Shown piece by piece: positions 35,178-48,000 of a stretch of 64,000 nt of DNA. The notes below the pieces were generated by a model that was not told the origin of the DNA, made no database searches, and saw nothing but the letters and a program-made list of their open reading frames with translations. The stretch lies in assembly GCA_023846275.1 (NCBI GenBank), contig CM043869.1, positions 34,994,737 through 35,058,736 of the forward strand. The letters run 5' to 3'. The position numbers and the translations under genes were made by a program. The DNA comes from Vanilla planifolia (Eukaryota; Streptophyta; Magnoliopsida; Asparagales; Orchidaceae). How positions within the stretch are numbered: the first letter of the stretch is position 1; every line of letters begins with the position of its first letter.

Positions 35178-35353
35178 GGTCCAGCACGTCGAGCGCGCGG
35201 TCCAGCGCCCAGCGCGTGCGGTCCAGCACGCCCAGCGCCCGGTCCAGCGCCCAGAGCGCGCGGTCCAGCGCCCAGCGCGCGCGGTCCAGCGCCCAGCGCG
35301 CGCGGTCCAGCGCGCCGAGCGCCCGGTCCAGTGTCGCGGGCGGTCCAGCGCCT
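35178..35353 (+). repeat. 21-bp GC-rich minisatellite in 3' LTR
   Basis: Same seven full 21-bp units plus short units as at 28065-28240, with no difference seen. Identical copy number in both LTRs fits a very recent insertion, since such arrays change length quickly. Confidence 0.93.
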
Positions 35354-35990
35354 GCGTAAGCCAGATTTATTTTTTTGAAAATCCGTTTGGAAAAGCTTTT
35401 AGAAAGCTTTTTCTGCGCGGGCGGTCCAGCGCCGAACGTGCGCGCGGTCCAGCGGGCGGTTCAGTGCCGCGTAAGCCCATCTTTTGGGATTAGTTTGGGG
35501 TGTGTTTGGGAAAGCTTTTAGAAAGCAGAATTTTTAACTATTTGGGAATAATTTTTAGAAAAAGCAACTTTTGGCAAATAAACATATTTTAACTTGATTA
35601 TGTTTGCACTATGGCCTTGTAGGACATCAAGAAAACCAATTAGAAGTTGACAAGAAAAATTTGGTACAACAAATCCAGGTAGAATAATTTTCTAACCCTG
35701 TGATGTAGCACGATATTATGTGTTTTTACATGCTTTTCTTACTGTTATAGAATTTTGATTGTTGCATATGTTTATGGTATAAAAAGAAAGGAATATTATG
35801 GTGTGGATTATTTATGCATTTGCATGAAAAACTGAAAAGAAAGAAATAACATGGAAAGAAAGAATATGATACAATATGCTAAAGAAAGAGATGAAACAAT
35901 ATGGCATGAAAGGACTTTTGATATGACATGGATTGATGTTTGGAAAATGACAAATAAAACAATGGGATTCCCAGAGAACATTATCCTCAC

Positions 35991-36192
35991 CACTAGGCTC
36001 AGCGTGTGGGATCGCAGGGTATCGATCTTCAGATCAGATATCTGCCTAGTGTTATGTGCTATGACTCCATGATGATTACACCAGGCTCAGCGTGTTGGAT
36101 CGCAGGGTATGGTACCATACCTGCCTGGTGGCACTAGGCTCAGCGTGTTGGATCGCAGGGTATCGATCTTCGGATCAGATATCTGCCTAGTG
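35991..36192 (+). repeat. Three-unit hairpin array in 3' LTR
   Basis: Units at 35991-36051, 36079-36130 and 36132-36192, the same as the units at 28878-29079 in the 5' LTR. Confidence 0.9.
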
Positions 36193-36730
36193 TTATGTGC
36201 TTGGTTGGATGCCGGCTAGAGGATAGTCATTGATGATTGGATCCAGAGGATAATGCGTCAAAGGGAATTGGGCCCGGTAATAAGCACAATATAAGGAACT
36301 TGCATTTCTTTATGACTTTCATTTGACATTATCTTATATGTATGTATGACATTCATCTTTACTGTTAATGGTATTTGTTATGCCTTTTATTTTCTTGGTT
36401 AAATATGTGGATTTATCTACTGAGATTTATAAAATCTCATTTAGTGCTTACATCACAGGTCATGAAACCACTACACCGAGAACTGGGAATGATGCTGTTA
36501 CAGGAGAGCCCTTTCCAAGAGATGTGTGAGAGGGAAAATTTTAGTGTGATTAAAAGTTTAAAAACATGTCTTTATATATATACTTTGGATTTTGAATTAG
36601 TGTTTGTCTTACCGTCGGGTCCCCACCTTTGGTTTGTTTATTTGTCCTCACTTAAATGCTGTATTTGGCGACTCTGATGATAACTTTGTGACATAATGGT
36701 ATTAGATGTCGGTGGGGGCTTGACAAAAAT

Positions 36731-38736
36731 AGTTTCACTTCTTATTTATGAGACCCTTGACAAGTTCAATTCCTTCCTCTCTTGCTCAGTTTCTGTTGAA
36801 TTTTGTCCAATTCCTTCCTTTCTTTTTCTTTCAAATATTTTCTCTCTTTTATCTTATTTCTCTCTTTAGCATAACAATATTATAACTTTTCTTTCTTACT
36901 CCCTAATTTTCCCTTTTTTCTCCAAAAAGTTTCACAATTGACATCTTTTTTTATTTCTCTCACTCTCTGTCTCACTCACTCGCTCTCCTTTTTTCCTTTT
37001 TTTTCTTAGTTCTTTATTTTGCTTATTTTTCACCTTTCTTACACTATTCCCTTTTTATCTTAGTGCCCTTTTTATTTCTTTTTTTCTTGCCTACAAAGAT
37101 ACTTCTTTCTCATAACTTTACCCGATGTCCCACTTTTTATTTTTTTCTCTCAACCTATTCTTCTAGCAATGTTGTCTTCTCTTTCTCTTAACAGCAATGC
37201 TCCTTATTCCTCTTCCCACTTTACCAATGATGGAGCACCTCTCTCTCCTCTTGCTCTCTCTTTCACCTCTCTCTTCCCCTTTCTCTCCCTCTCCTGATGG
37301 TAGCACTCTTCTCTCCACCTTTCGTAATAACCTCTCTCCTCTCTTTCCCATGTGCCAACCGTAATATATTTTTGTAGAGATGCTTTCTGCTTTCAACTCT
37401 CGCTCTTTCTCACTCTTCTATTCTTGTTCCTTAATGTTGCTTTCTTTGCCTCAAACATCCTCTCTCCTTCTCCATCTTGAATAAGTCTTTCTCTTATGCC
37501 AAACCCCATTACATGAAGAACCAAAGCCCATAATGCAAAACTCTCTCTCTCTGTCTCTCTCTCACACACACACACATATTTTATGTCACCTACCTCTCAT
37601 CCCTTGAATAATTGAACTCCTCATAATGGCCAAAATTTAAGCCAACTTCAGCTCCTTAACACTCCATGCCTTTACGATTGCATAATATCAATATTCATAA
37701 AATTAGAGCTATTAATACAATAGCTTATACACATTAGGTTTATATATATATAAGTGTTAATTAATTAAATTTATTAACTTAATTAACAATTGCATAAATA
37801 TGGTAGATTAGTTAATTATGAATTACTATACATATACACACACATATTTATTAATATCTTTAGAACTTAAGATTAAATTAATTTTGTAATTTTTTATTAA
37901 TTTGGCTTCTAAAAATTTTTTGATTATATTTAAAAACTCTTTCTTCATTATATCTACTTTCTATTACATTTTAAATAATTTTTCTTCTAATAATTAACTT
38001 TCTTATTAATGTTTGACTTCTCATTTCATAATTATTACACTTCATTTCTTTTAAGATAGTTTTACTCTAAATTTCTTTATTATATTTATATCTCTATCTA
38101 GTTTCAAAGTTTTCTATAATTATTTAGTATTTATTTTAATTTTTTTTATTCTAATTATATAATTAAATTATTACTATATTTCAAAAAAAAATTGATCTTT
38201 TATTTATTATTTAGATACCTTTGATTTTTTATTTTGGTACTATTAAATTTCAAATAAATATTGTTTATAGTTTTTAAGTTTTTCTCCCTCCTATAGAAGT
38301 CATAATTTAGTTTTGTCTAATATATAATTTTTGATAAAAATTAATTATTCACTTAAGAAGGTAAAAATCATAAATCACTATTATTATAATTATTTACATT
38401 TGGTTATATTTATAATTTTTCTACTCTCTTTAAAACACAATTTTATGCTCTAGTATGTTACATAATATATGAAAGCCAAGATATTATATTAAAGGGAAAT
38501 GAATTGTTAGCCTTAAATTATATCAAGAAATTTTTTTCTATCAAGATACATCATATTTTTTAGAATAGATATTTAAGATAAGAGTATATCAGATTGACCT
38601 AGTTTAATCACTTCTCAATCTATTTTTTTAAAAAGTGTGACAACAATCGTGTTATTATCTCTTAATTAATTATGATGTATACCAAAATTCTTATATGCTA
38701 CCACTTAGCCAATCTAAAGATAATTGAATAATCAAA
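36731..38736. other. Pyrimidine-rich then AT-rich flank
   Basis: From about 36740 to 37600 the plus strand is dominated by CTT/TCTC words. The purine-rich complement resembles the purine-rich tract of the decayed LTR at 22500-22750, so an old minus-strand LTR is possible. Small Arg/Glu-rich antisense frames (37163-37396 and 37393-37575) are products of this composition. From 37600 to 38736 the sequence is very AT-rich with no recognised feature. Confidence 0.5.
37541..37576. repeat. (CT)n(CA)n microsatellite
   Basis: CT units (with one GT) from 37541 to about 37562 are followed by CA units to 37576, inside the pyrimidine-rich tract. Confidence 0.9.
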
Positions 38737-39800
38737 GAGATTCACACAAGAGAACATGGTAACCGCTCATTTCGAAAATCTGTTGTAGCAAAGATAATCT
38801 AGAAAGTATGTTATTATCAACAACTTCATCAAAGCACATTTGATTACGCAAAAAAGTGATACATGTGTGACATACATATCAACATTATTCGTTAGCCAGG
38901 TAGCCGTCTAGAATCAATAATGGTATTGTGGCAACTCTTAGTTTTTTTCATAGACTTTATCTAGCCATTTCCCATTTGTTAATGGAAGATGACAATATCT
39001 TTTGGTTTCAATCAATTATTTTATGAAGTGGATTAAGAGTAATACCATCACTTTGTAATCGATGACAAAGATGAATAAATTATTGTGTTAGGAATTTTCT
39101 TTTACTTTGGATTCCCATAAACTATTGTTATTAACAATGCCAATATATTTGTTGTTCAAGAATTCTAAAATGTTTACGAATTACAAGGTAGACATTAAAG
39201 TATGTATACTTGGACATCTTGAGACAAATGGGTAGGTTAACATAGCAACAAAATTATATGACAGATGACACTTAGGTTGTAAAAATAAAAGAAATCAAGT
39301 GAGTTGATTAGGTTCATTATATCTTATAAATTATCAAATAATACATTTCAAGTGATTTGGGATACACCCTTTTCCCTCTCTTTAGAAGGTGAAATAGTTC
39401 TCCATATGGAATTTGACTTCTAACTTTACAAGTGCAAAATGTTCTATCATCACTCGAGAAAATTCAAGGGGTGGTTGAGCACAAATCATGTGATATAACA
39501 CGTAGACCTCAAACTTTATGAAAGAACTTGATCAAGGATAGACATGAAACAAAAGTAAAATAAAAAACTAAACAAATTATTTTAAGAAACATGTATGACC
39601 AAGATCATTCAAACTTGGGGATATTATTCTCAAAAAATGTGAAGCACAAAGAAGATTGAAAAGGATTAAGAAACTCCCTCCAAATTGTTAAAGTTCTTAC
39701 ACAATCAAATTAATTGTTATAGTAAATTATTACAAGTTAATTGACCAACGAGGCCAAGAGATTCCTCAAATATGGAGTAAAAAGTACATGAAAAAAATAT
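38737..39800 (+). pseudogene. Integrase relic of a Tat-clade Ty3/gypsy element
   Basis: Stop-ridden but collinear remnants of a whole integrase. A zinc-binding region starts at 38737 (EIHTREHGN, then DYAKK near 38842). The core starts near 38950 with IDF-I-stop-PFP, where active copies have a catalytic Asp before IIGPFP. TIVINNA at 39121 corresponds to TIISDNG, with Asp changed to Asn. HLETNG at 39215 corresponds to HPQTNG, with the catalytic Glu lost. A YTLFPLSLEGEIVL segment (39364-39405) matches the TPFSL..G.EAVIP pattern. PRSFKLGDIILKK (39599-39637) matches the C-terminal RPRSF.VGDLVLRK pattern, and GQEIPQIW follows at 39752. These patterns are typical of the Tat lineage (Ogre/Retand type). 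No RT was recognised upstream. Non-functional and old. Confidence 0.78.
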
Positions 39801-41805
39801 TATACATAAATTTTTAAACAAAATGAAATTTTCACATTATTTTCTTTTATTAAATAAAATTATTTGATAATTAATGCCTTAAAATGGTGGCATTAAGAGT
39901 ATCATTGCCATTTATTTATATATACATAAATGATATAAGTCAAGCTATTTTTCCATTATTTTCAATTGTACTAATGTACTTATTTCATCTATACTATGTA
40001 TTTGATGTAGTACACTTGCTGGTCAATTAGCATGGCTAAGCGTATTTTAAGGTATATCATAGGCCATTTGATGTTGTGTACCAAGACTGTTATAGGTTGT
40101 TTGGAAATTTTCATGGTTGTTATAGATCACTTAAATCACTTGGTTCATTTCATGTCAATGTATTTTGCTAATTTTGAAAAATTATTTCATCTTTATTCAT
40201 AGATTTTTCTTACGTAATGTTAGAAATGACTAAATGGATAGTTCTCATGATGGATTTGAAGATAATTCAACTTTGATGCCAAATGATGTGGCTATATTAG
40301 TGGTTTTCAAATCTTAATAGATGTGAATCTCTTAATATGAAGGTCATTGAAATTTGATTCTTGGAGATCCAAAGAAACACTATTTCAACTAAATGTTTTG
40401 CATGAATGACTTGCACAAGTGAATCTTAAAGTAATTGCTTTCCTTGAGTTATCATTTCCATTCCACTAACCAACAATTTTACAAAATAAAAAATAATGCA
40501 TTTGTATATGTTCAGTTTACCCCATCAATTAAGTTGAAAAAAGGTAAATTTTTGGTAAGATGATAGCATAAGAAATCCTTTATAATTTGATCTTTAGTAT
40601 TATTTTGATTCAATTAATATGATACACTATAAAAGCCTTTAGAAATATGTGTGTAAGTGTGTGTTCAAAATTTTTGAAATTTCCTTCTTTTTCATTTTTA
40701 TCTTTGCAAATTAGTCGCGCAAATTTAACTAGATATCTAGTTTCAATTGCATTTGCATCCACTTGTATTCCTTGTTGCTTTTTTCCTTATGTTTGCAAAT
40801 ACCTTATCCCCACTCAACCACACCAAGTCATACATGGTATCAATGCTAAAAGTTATTAGGTAGTCTCTAAATGGTAAAATATTCTTTATTAATTTAACCA
40901 TTTTATTGTACACCATTGCTACTTTTTTTGTTTCGACTTTGTGGCTCATCTGTTCATTAAAAATTTTTCTCACTAAAAATTTTAGTTCATTTATTTTTGT
41001 GAGATTTTTTTTATCAAAACTATGATTATCGTTACAACTTCTATTTAGATATCTTAGCTTTTATAATATTATTGATAGTATCATTTAGTCAATACAATCA
41101 TTTGTATTGTGTTGTTGCATGTGATTTTCCATCCTCCTATTACTCATGTAGTTCCATTTACAAAGTTACTACATTATTTTCGAAATCATTATCTAGAACT
41201 AAAATTCCCTTCTTGCTTTATGGAATCTCTCTATATTTTACTTTGAGAAATTTTCCTTTTCCAAAATTAGTCTGCTCTACAAGTGCATCATGAATGTCTG
41301 AAATTACAACACTTAAGCCAATACTTTTGATTCTTACAAAAAATTTACTAAATTTTGAATTCATTGACCTTCTATTTTTAGATACCATTACTCCTCTTAT
41401 TTTCTTCATAATAATTTTAAAGATGACTGAGCTCACATACGTAGTGTTATCATATCAAATCATAACCTAAAGACTTGTCCCACTTTTACCTCTAACATTA
41501 AGCCCAATAAAATTTACCATACATTTTGTAATTTCTAGTCCTATTATTAAACCAATAAAAAAATAAGAAAATTTTAATTTTATTATTGAATGATTAACCA
41601 TCTTTTTTAGAAATTATAACCATGCATAATAACAATTAGACTTCATAACTAATTATAGGTTCTTCATCTTCATCTGAAGTTGTTATTACATGATATTTAG
41701 TAACCACCTATGATAGATTTCTATCATTCATCCTTTTCTATGTTGGAAAGAAGGATGAGGTATTTCTTATTTCTTAGACAACTTGACAGTACCCCTTTGA
41801 GAAGC
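39801..41805. other. AT-rich DNA with a possible copia primer-binding site
   Basis: No supported gene. Because the Tat integrase relic ends at 39800, an LTR of that element may follow, but no edge was found. The one motif is at 40835. Short open frames at 40647-40859, 41072-41293 and antisense 41218-41436 have no recognisable product. Confidence 0.5.
40835..40846 (+). other. Possible decayed primer-binding site (tRNA-iMet)
   Basis: TGGTATCAATGC matches the standard TGGTATCAGAGC at 10 of 12 positions and follows CATACA, which could be an LTR end. The arrangement resembles copia elements, with an LTR at lower coordinates and gag after it. No gag was recognised, and a chance match in AT-rich DNA is possible. 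Confidence 0.35.
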
Positions 41806-42099
41806 TTTACACTTAATAATGAGGGTTATAAGGACAAATGATGCGATGACATATAAGTTTTGTTATCACTTTTTTGAACTTTTATTGACAATATCATGAT
41901 ATTTCATTATTATTATTATAATTGTATCAATGTATTTTATGTATGTATAAGTTTTACACTTAATAATGAGGGTTATAAGGACAAATGATGCGATGATATA
42001 TAAGTTTTGTTATCACTTTTTTGAACTTTTATTGACAATACCATGATATTTCATTATTATTATTATAATTGTATCAATGTATTTTATGTATGTATAATT
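41806..42099. repeat. Recent 147-bp tandem duplication
   Basis: Two adjacent 147-bp copies, 41806-41952 and 41953-42099, with two internal differences seen (GATGACATATAAG versus GATGATATATAAG, and AATATCATG versus AATACCATG) plus one at the edge. The near identity in otherwise old AT-rich DNA shows a recent event, such as replication slippage or unequal exchange. Confidence 0.95.
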
Positions 42100-45000
42100 T
42101 GTTTTGAAAATAATGTCTACACATGTTGCCATTTAGTACAAAGGATAATACATATTTAAGTTTTTTTTTTATGATGTAGATATTCAATTCATATACTTAA
42201 GCCAGTTCTATAATATTTTATGATATGATAAAAAATATTTGATGTCACATTAAAAGTATCCAAACCTAACAAAGATTGCCAAAGGAAGTTTTGGCAATTT
42301 ATATAGATATCTTTAGTGGTCCAATTATCTCTTTTAGTAGTTAGTAAAAAATCATAATTAAGCGATTACTCTTTAATTTCTTTGGGCTAATCATAGGTGC
42401 ATTATTTTGCTCTTAATTCATTCTTGAACCACAATTTATCGCAAAAGGAGATAAATTAGTATCTATTTTTTTTCTTTTCTTGACATTATTGCTATATTTT
42501 TTTCTCAAATAATTATTGATTCTTAGCTTATTAGCAAAAAAACAATAAAGATTGTCTCCACCTCAACTATAGAATTGTATTCTAAAGGTGAAAAAAATCT
42601 CCATCCATGCAATTATAAAGGTTTGCAATAATCTTGTAGTTTGCCATGGTGAATTATCTGTGTACAAGTCATCGTATTTTGCATACATGTTAGATCAACA
42701 AGTTGGAAGAGGTGAAGGAAACGAACATTGACAATAGAACTTGTATTGATTCTTAAATGCTAGACCATCAAACAAGAATTGACATAATTGAGTAAAATCC
42801 ATCGAATTTTATAACCAATATGAGCATGATAATAGATTAGCTCAAACTTCTCTTGATTTAATTGTAAACTAATTGTTGATTTTTACATTTTTTTAACATA
42901 ATTATAAATCTAAATTTTGACATGATCCATCCATATGGCCTTGTGAAAAAATTGTATTTGTTGCATAATTATTATTCATTATTCTTAACACTCTTTTAAT
43001 GATATAAAAATATATTGTTACTACATTGTTTCATTGGTGTATCTATGTTGAAAAAATCTTTTAGATGGCATAAGCCATGAGCATTGTTTTTTCCCTTCCT
43101 TCACTACCAAGCAAAGAGCCAAAAGGGTAGAAGAAAGCTTTCATGATTTATCATCTAGAAATGCTCTCTATGAATAACCTCCTCATCTAACATCCTTATC
43201 ATCAACTACTAATTCATTATGAAATCATCATTGACCTACCTTTTTGTCTTTCAACAACGATGTATTTATTGATCACAACTTCTATGAAATCTTGCTCTTT
43301 GAATGATGTTTGTGATCTCTATAACCTTCTTATTGAAAGTAATCACATTTATGTGTAATCTATGTCAATGATAGATGTTCTTATAATTTTTTTTTTCTTT
43401 TATCTTGCTTATTTTACTGTTGCTTTTAAACCTTGTTTTGTTTCAAGTACAAGGGATCACTTCTTGTTTTGTGTTAACCCACCCTTGAGTCCTACTTTGA
43501 AAGTCTTCCTATAAGCAAGCTACACCAAGAAACTGTCCACCTTTCAATTTAAAATCTTGTTTTCTCAATCTAATGCCAATTGTTTCTATTCTAATTTAGC
43601 CGGACGAGTTCAATGTGTCCAGACAAATCGTCAGCGTGTAAAATTTGAAGGTTTTGTAACATTTAATCAAACTATTTGAATCCGTCCAACCAACCAGCTT
43701 TTCTCCACGTAATCATCATTTATTTTTTCAAAGCAATGCATCGTTTGAAGAAGTTTGTAAAATTGACCAATAGCCATTATACCAGGCCTCCAACGTAGCG
43801 TTCAACAAGCCTTGGCTTTGTTCATTTACATTTTGTTAAACCCAAACCCCACATGTTTAATTTAGACCTTTCCCTAATAACTTACTTGTACATGCATTAT
43901 CGATAGCTAACTAATATGTTTGTATGGCAAAAAAAGAAAATGAAGATATTAATAAAAATATATATAAAAAAGTTACATTTTCTTTATTATTTATATATTA
44001 CACTATGTAATAGAAAGAAAGCTGATGCTATACATTTTTATTCATCTTATTCAAATTTTTAATATAATTTTTTAAATCTTCTTATTCAAATTCATTTTTT
44101 CAACATTAAAAAGACTAAAAACTTGTTAAATAATTTTATCAAATTGTCAATCTTTTTATGCAGAAATATATTTTCAATCATGTATTAAAACCCTTTATTT
44201 TAAATGATGCCCATCTTGTCACCTCCTACTTCTGACTCCGTCTCTCTTTTGTTTCATTGTTTGATTTATTATTCAAATTACCCGAATTCAAATGTAATCT
44301 TCCAAGAAAACACGTCATTCCAGACAACTATTGGCTGTCATTTGGAAATTTCCATAAGAGCCATAAAATATGAACAATTTGGGGTTATTTTATAATTTTT
44401 ATCTTTTATTTGGTCTTATCATGTCTTTGGCCAGTAACCAACATTTTATATTTTAATAATAAATATTTTTTAATCAAATCAATGATCATCTTTTTTTAAT
44501 TTTTATGTCAAAGTTCATTTCTTTGCTGCTATTAAAATTTAATGACTAGCAAAGGAGTTTGGAATTTTTTAAAATTTTTTATTAATATATTAAAACAAAA
44601 TTATACGATTATCTTTAAATTTAAAATTTATATTAATATTCTTATTTTAATTTATTTTCAATAATATAAAATATAAAAAATGTCTAATATTGTTTATATT
44701 AAAGAGGGTCGTATGTCGGCTCTAACGTCTTCATTCTAACCTACTATATCCATGCAAAAAAACAAGACGTTATTCAGACAAAATGATTTTTTTGTCACAA
44801 AAAATAATAACATGATAATAATCAAAGAATCATAAATTATAAAAAAAAAAGATGTAGTTAATAAAAATACTAAGATTTATCATAAAAAAAAACTTATAAA
44901 TGAAGGAAAAAAATCATGTTGTGAGAGTGTTACATTTGTAAGAAGAAATATGATATGTTAAAATGGGCTATTTTACAAGAGTATTACATCAATAGCAATG

Positions 45001-48000
45001 AGATTTTTAAAACTGCATTAAAGATACTTTTATAATTGTTATCTTCATGCAAATAGATTAAAAAAAATTATATTAAATATAATTAATAGATACAAAATCT
45101 TGATAATATAACAGTAATAAAATATTACATGTATTTTATTTTGTGTTACATGATAGTATTAAGTAATCATCTTTCTCATATCATCTTTATAATTACAACA
45201 TCTTGTTAATTAATGATTATTTTATATATTATCATCATCTTATTTTTAATTTTATAAAGAGTCTATAAGATAAAATAAATGTTACTAAATACATCAATTA
45301 GTGTTAGCATTGATACTAGTTATAAAATACTGCCAAGTTCCTTCATATGGCATAAATTATATCTCATAATAAAATAACAGCAAATGTAAAAAATAAGTTA
45401 CATAAGGCCCATTCAAAGATTTCAATTTATAATGTTATCATTTAAAACCTGTATGTAAAAAATAAATTACATAAGAGTGGTTGCCTTGCATGCTTGTATG
45501 AAGGATTTGATATGATCTATTTTCTTGAGAACTTTTATCTTATTTCAGGGATGTTAAAAAATATAAGATATATAATTATTAGATTAAAATTAGTCTCTTG
45601 ACTTATTAAACACATTATTCATGATTATCTCAAAAGTAACAAAAATTTTAAAAATTAAAATTACAATTTGTTATTTATTTATATTAAATTAAAATGTTAT
45701 ATTAAATGAATATAATCATAAAAAATTATAATTTTTTTGTAAGAAAATAATATATTAACTTTGTTGGATTGTAATATTATAAATTGAAATTAAATTATTT
45801 CATTTAACATTTTTGTTTCTAGAATAATCAAATTAATGTGTCTTAATATTAGCAGTAATTTGTATAATATATAAGGTCATAATTTTGACTTAGCTTTATT
45901 AAAAATTAAAATATAATTATTTGAAAAATAGAAATCCAACTTTCCTATAATAAAAAAGAAATATTCACCATATATGAGCCACAAAATATTTAAATTAATT
46001 TCGTAAGAATTTGGATCAGGTTATTTGTGTTGGTTTATTTCGAGAGAATATTTTATTTAAAAATAAAATGTAAATATGCTTGGAATTAAACAAGACACTT
46101 GAAAAGCTTTTTTGAAAGCCTAGATTAATTTTACAAAAAATGTAATTTTAAAAATTTATAAGACTGATTCAAAAAACAAAAATTGGGAGATAAAAAGATT
46201 TGAACACCATCTTATTTAGAAGAACTAAAAATGATGCATGAATTATCATGTCCAAAACAACTTTAATAGTAATGTCTCAAGAAAAATTTGTATAAGTCAT
46301 GAATACACTTCTTTATAATGGTTTAAAGAAAAATTTATTAAAACTGTAAAAGAAGGTTTTGCCCACAATTGATCTCTAACATGTTTAAGACATATGTTAA
46401 TTATAAAAGGTACAAATGATTCAAAATTTAAGTACTTACTTAATATTCTAATAAATATGTCATAAGATATTTACATAACCAGATATTAATGTAATATATT
46501 AGTTCTCCCAATATTGTAGGTAAAGGAGCGATAAACACTAGAGATTAAGAAATGGAAGCCATTAGAGTAGAATAAAAAAAGGAAGTAGGTAGGCTACGCA
46601 TAATCACAATCTTTATAAGATGTTTCATTATGGGAAGAATGACAGCAAGGTGAACCTCAAGAACGTAACAGATGTGCAAATCCCCATAATAGGTTATTAT
46701 AAGTATCATTTTGAACAAGAAATATATTTATAATTTGATGAATGATGTTGCTTATAAGGAAGAAAAGAAAAAAATAAAAAAAGATTTTTACAAGCAAGTA
46801 TTAAGGTTAATAATTTAGGATCAAATCCTTTTACAAGCTTTGATCCTTGCCTTATAAAATTTTGAAAGCAAAACTATCATGACCTCATACACAATGCCAA
46901 ATTAGTATGACTATAGTCATCTATGATAACACATGCCTTCTATTGACAGCTCATCCTAGTGACATAGTTGATAAATGATTGCATTTATCACCCAACTTTT
47001 TTATCACATAAATGATAGGATAAACCAAAAACATTTGAATATGATTTTATTTATTATTACAACCCAATGGTCTTCATGCTCACATCATATATATCACTAA
47101 GTTTATGTATGACATTCGATCCCAAACTTAGATCATGGTCTAAATGCATCTTTATGAGTCCTCCAATGGACATCATCACATAGAACATGTAATTATTGCA
47201 TTTTATCTTTAACTTTTGCAAAATGTTTACCAAACAAACATCCACTATGAGTTTGTAATGGAACATTATATATAAGACTTTGTAGTACTTATGACAAACT
47301 ATTCAAAAAAATTATTAAAGAAACTGGTTAATATTTCTTAGATATTAAATAACCCATGCACGATCTAGCTTGCACATGCCATAATAAGAATCATTTATTT
47401 CATACAACGCATTATAACAATTGCATGTTTTCATATAATTTATGAATACATCCTATTGTGCAAAATTGATAGGTTTTTAAGCAAAAAATGAAAAAGATGG
47501 CTTGAAGACATGTTCAATGTTTGGAAAACTTATTATTTTTGCAAAGTATGTTGGGAAGTCTCAAGTGAAAGTGAGCTATACCTATCCATCACAATCTAAT
47601 TAACATTCATAGCTTCGTTTTTTTCTTTTCTTTTTTAGGTTTTTCCTAGCTAACTTCTACTACTAGAAGCTTAAAGACAAGTGTTATAGATGAATCCTTT
47701 CATGACTATTGAAACAAAAAAAAATTTACTCAATTGCTCACAAATAAACCTCTTTGTCATCCACTAGTGAAAGTAAAACACCAATTACCATAGAAAAAGA
47801 AGAGTGGGAGCACACTAAATAACGAGGATGCTAGTCGTTCAAGACTTTCAATGCTCATGATTTATTCAGGTGTGCTCCAACATTTTAGATGATCAAGGTA
47901 TTAATTTTTTATTTGTAGTTCAATTTTGAACCTAAAAGTTCACACTTGACTAAGATCATCTTGAATGAGTATCTCTTGTATGTTATCTTTTTGAATTTCT

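Larger units (their letters stand above)
27331..36725 (+). mobile_element. Young Tekay (Del) chromovirus, full length, TSD AAAAT
   Basis: A 9395-bp Ty3/gypsy LTR retrotransposon with 5' LTR 27331-29612, initiator-Met primer-binding site, a single gag-pol reading frame with C-terminal chromodomain, polypurine tract and 3' LTR 34443-36725. AAAAT flanks it at 27326-27330 and 36726-36730. By eye the LTRs differ by two substitutions and one T indel in about 2282 bp. At the often-used rate of 1.3e-8 per site per year this is some tens of thousands of years. The chromodomain, CX2CX4HX4C knuckle and the CGGGACGAAATTTT word before the polypurine tract place it in the Tekay/Del clade. Two in-frame stops and a damaged protease make it apparently non-autonomous. 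Confidence 0.97.
34443..36725 (+). repeat. 3' LTR of young Tekay element
   Basis: 2283 bp. Differences seen from the 5' LTR: one extra T in the T run near 34470, T for C at 36223 (AGGATAGTC versus AGGACAGTC) and A for T at 36555 (TAAAAGTTT versus TAAATGTTT). It contains TATA box, minisatellite and hairpin array at positions shifted by 7113. It could drive transcription into the flank beyond 36725. Confidence 0.97.
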
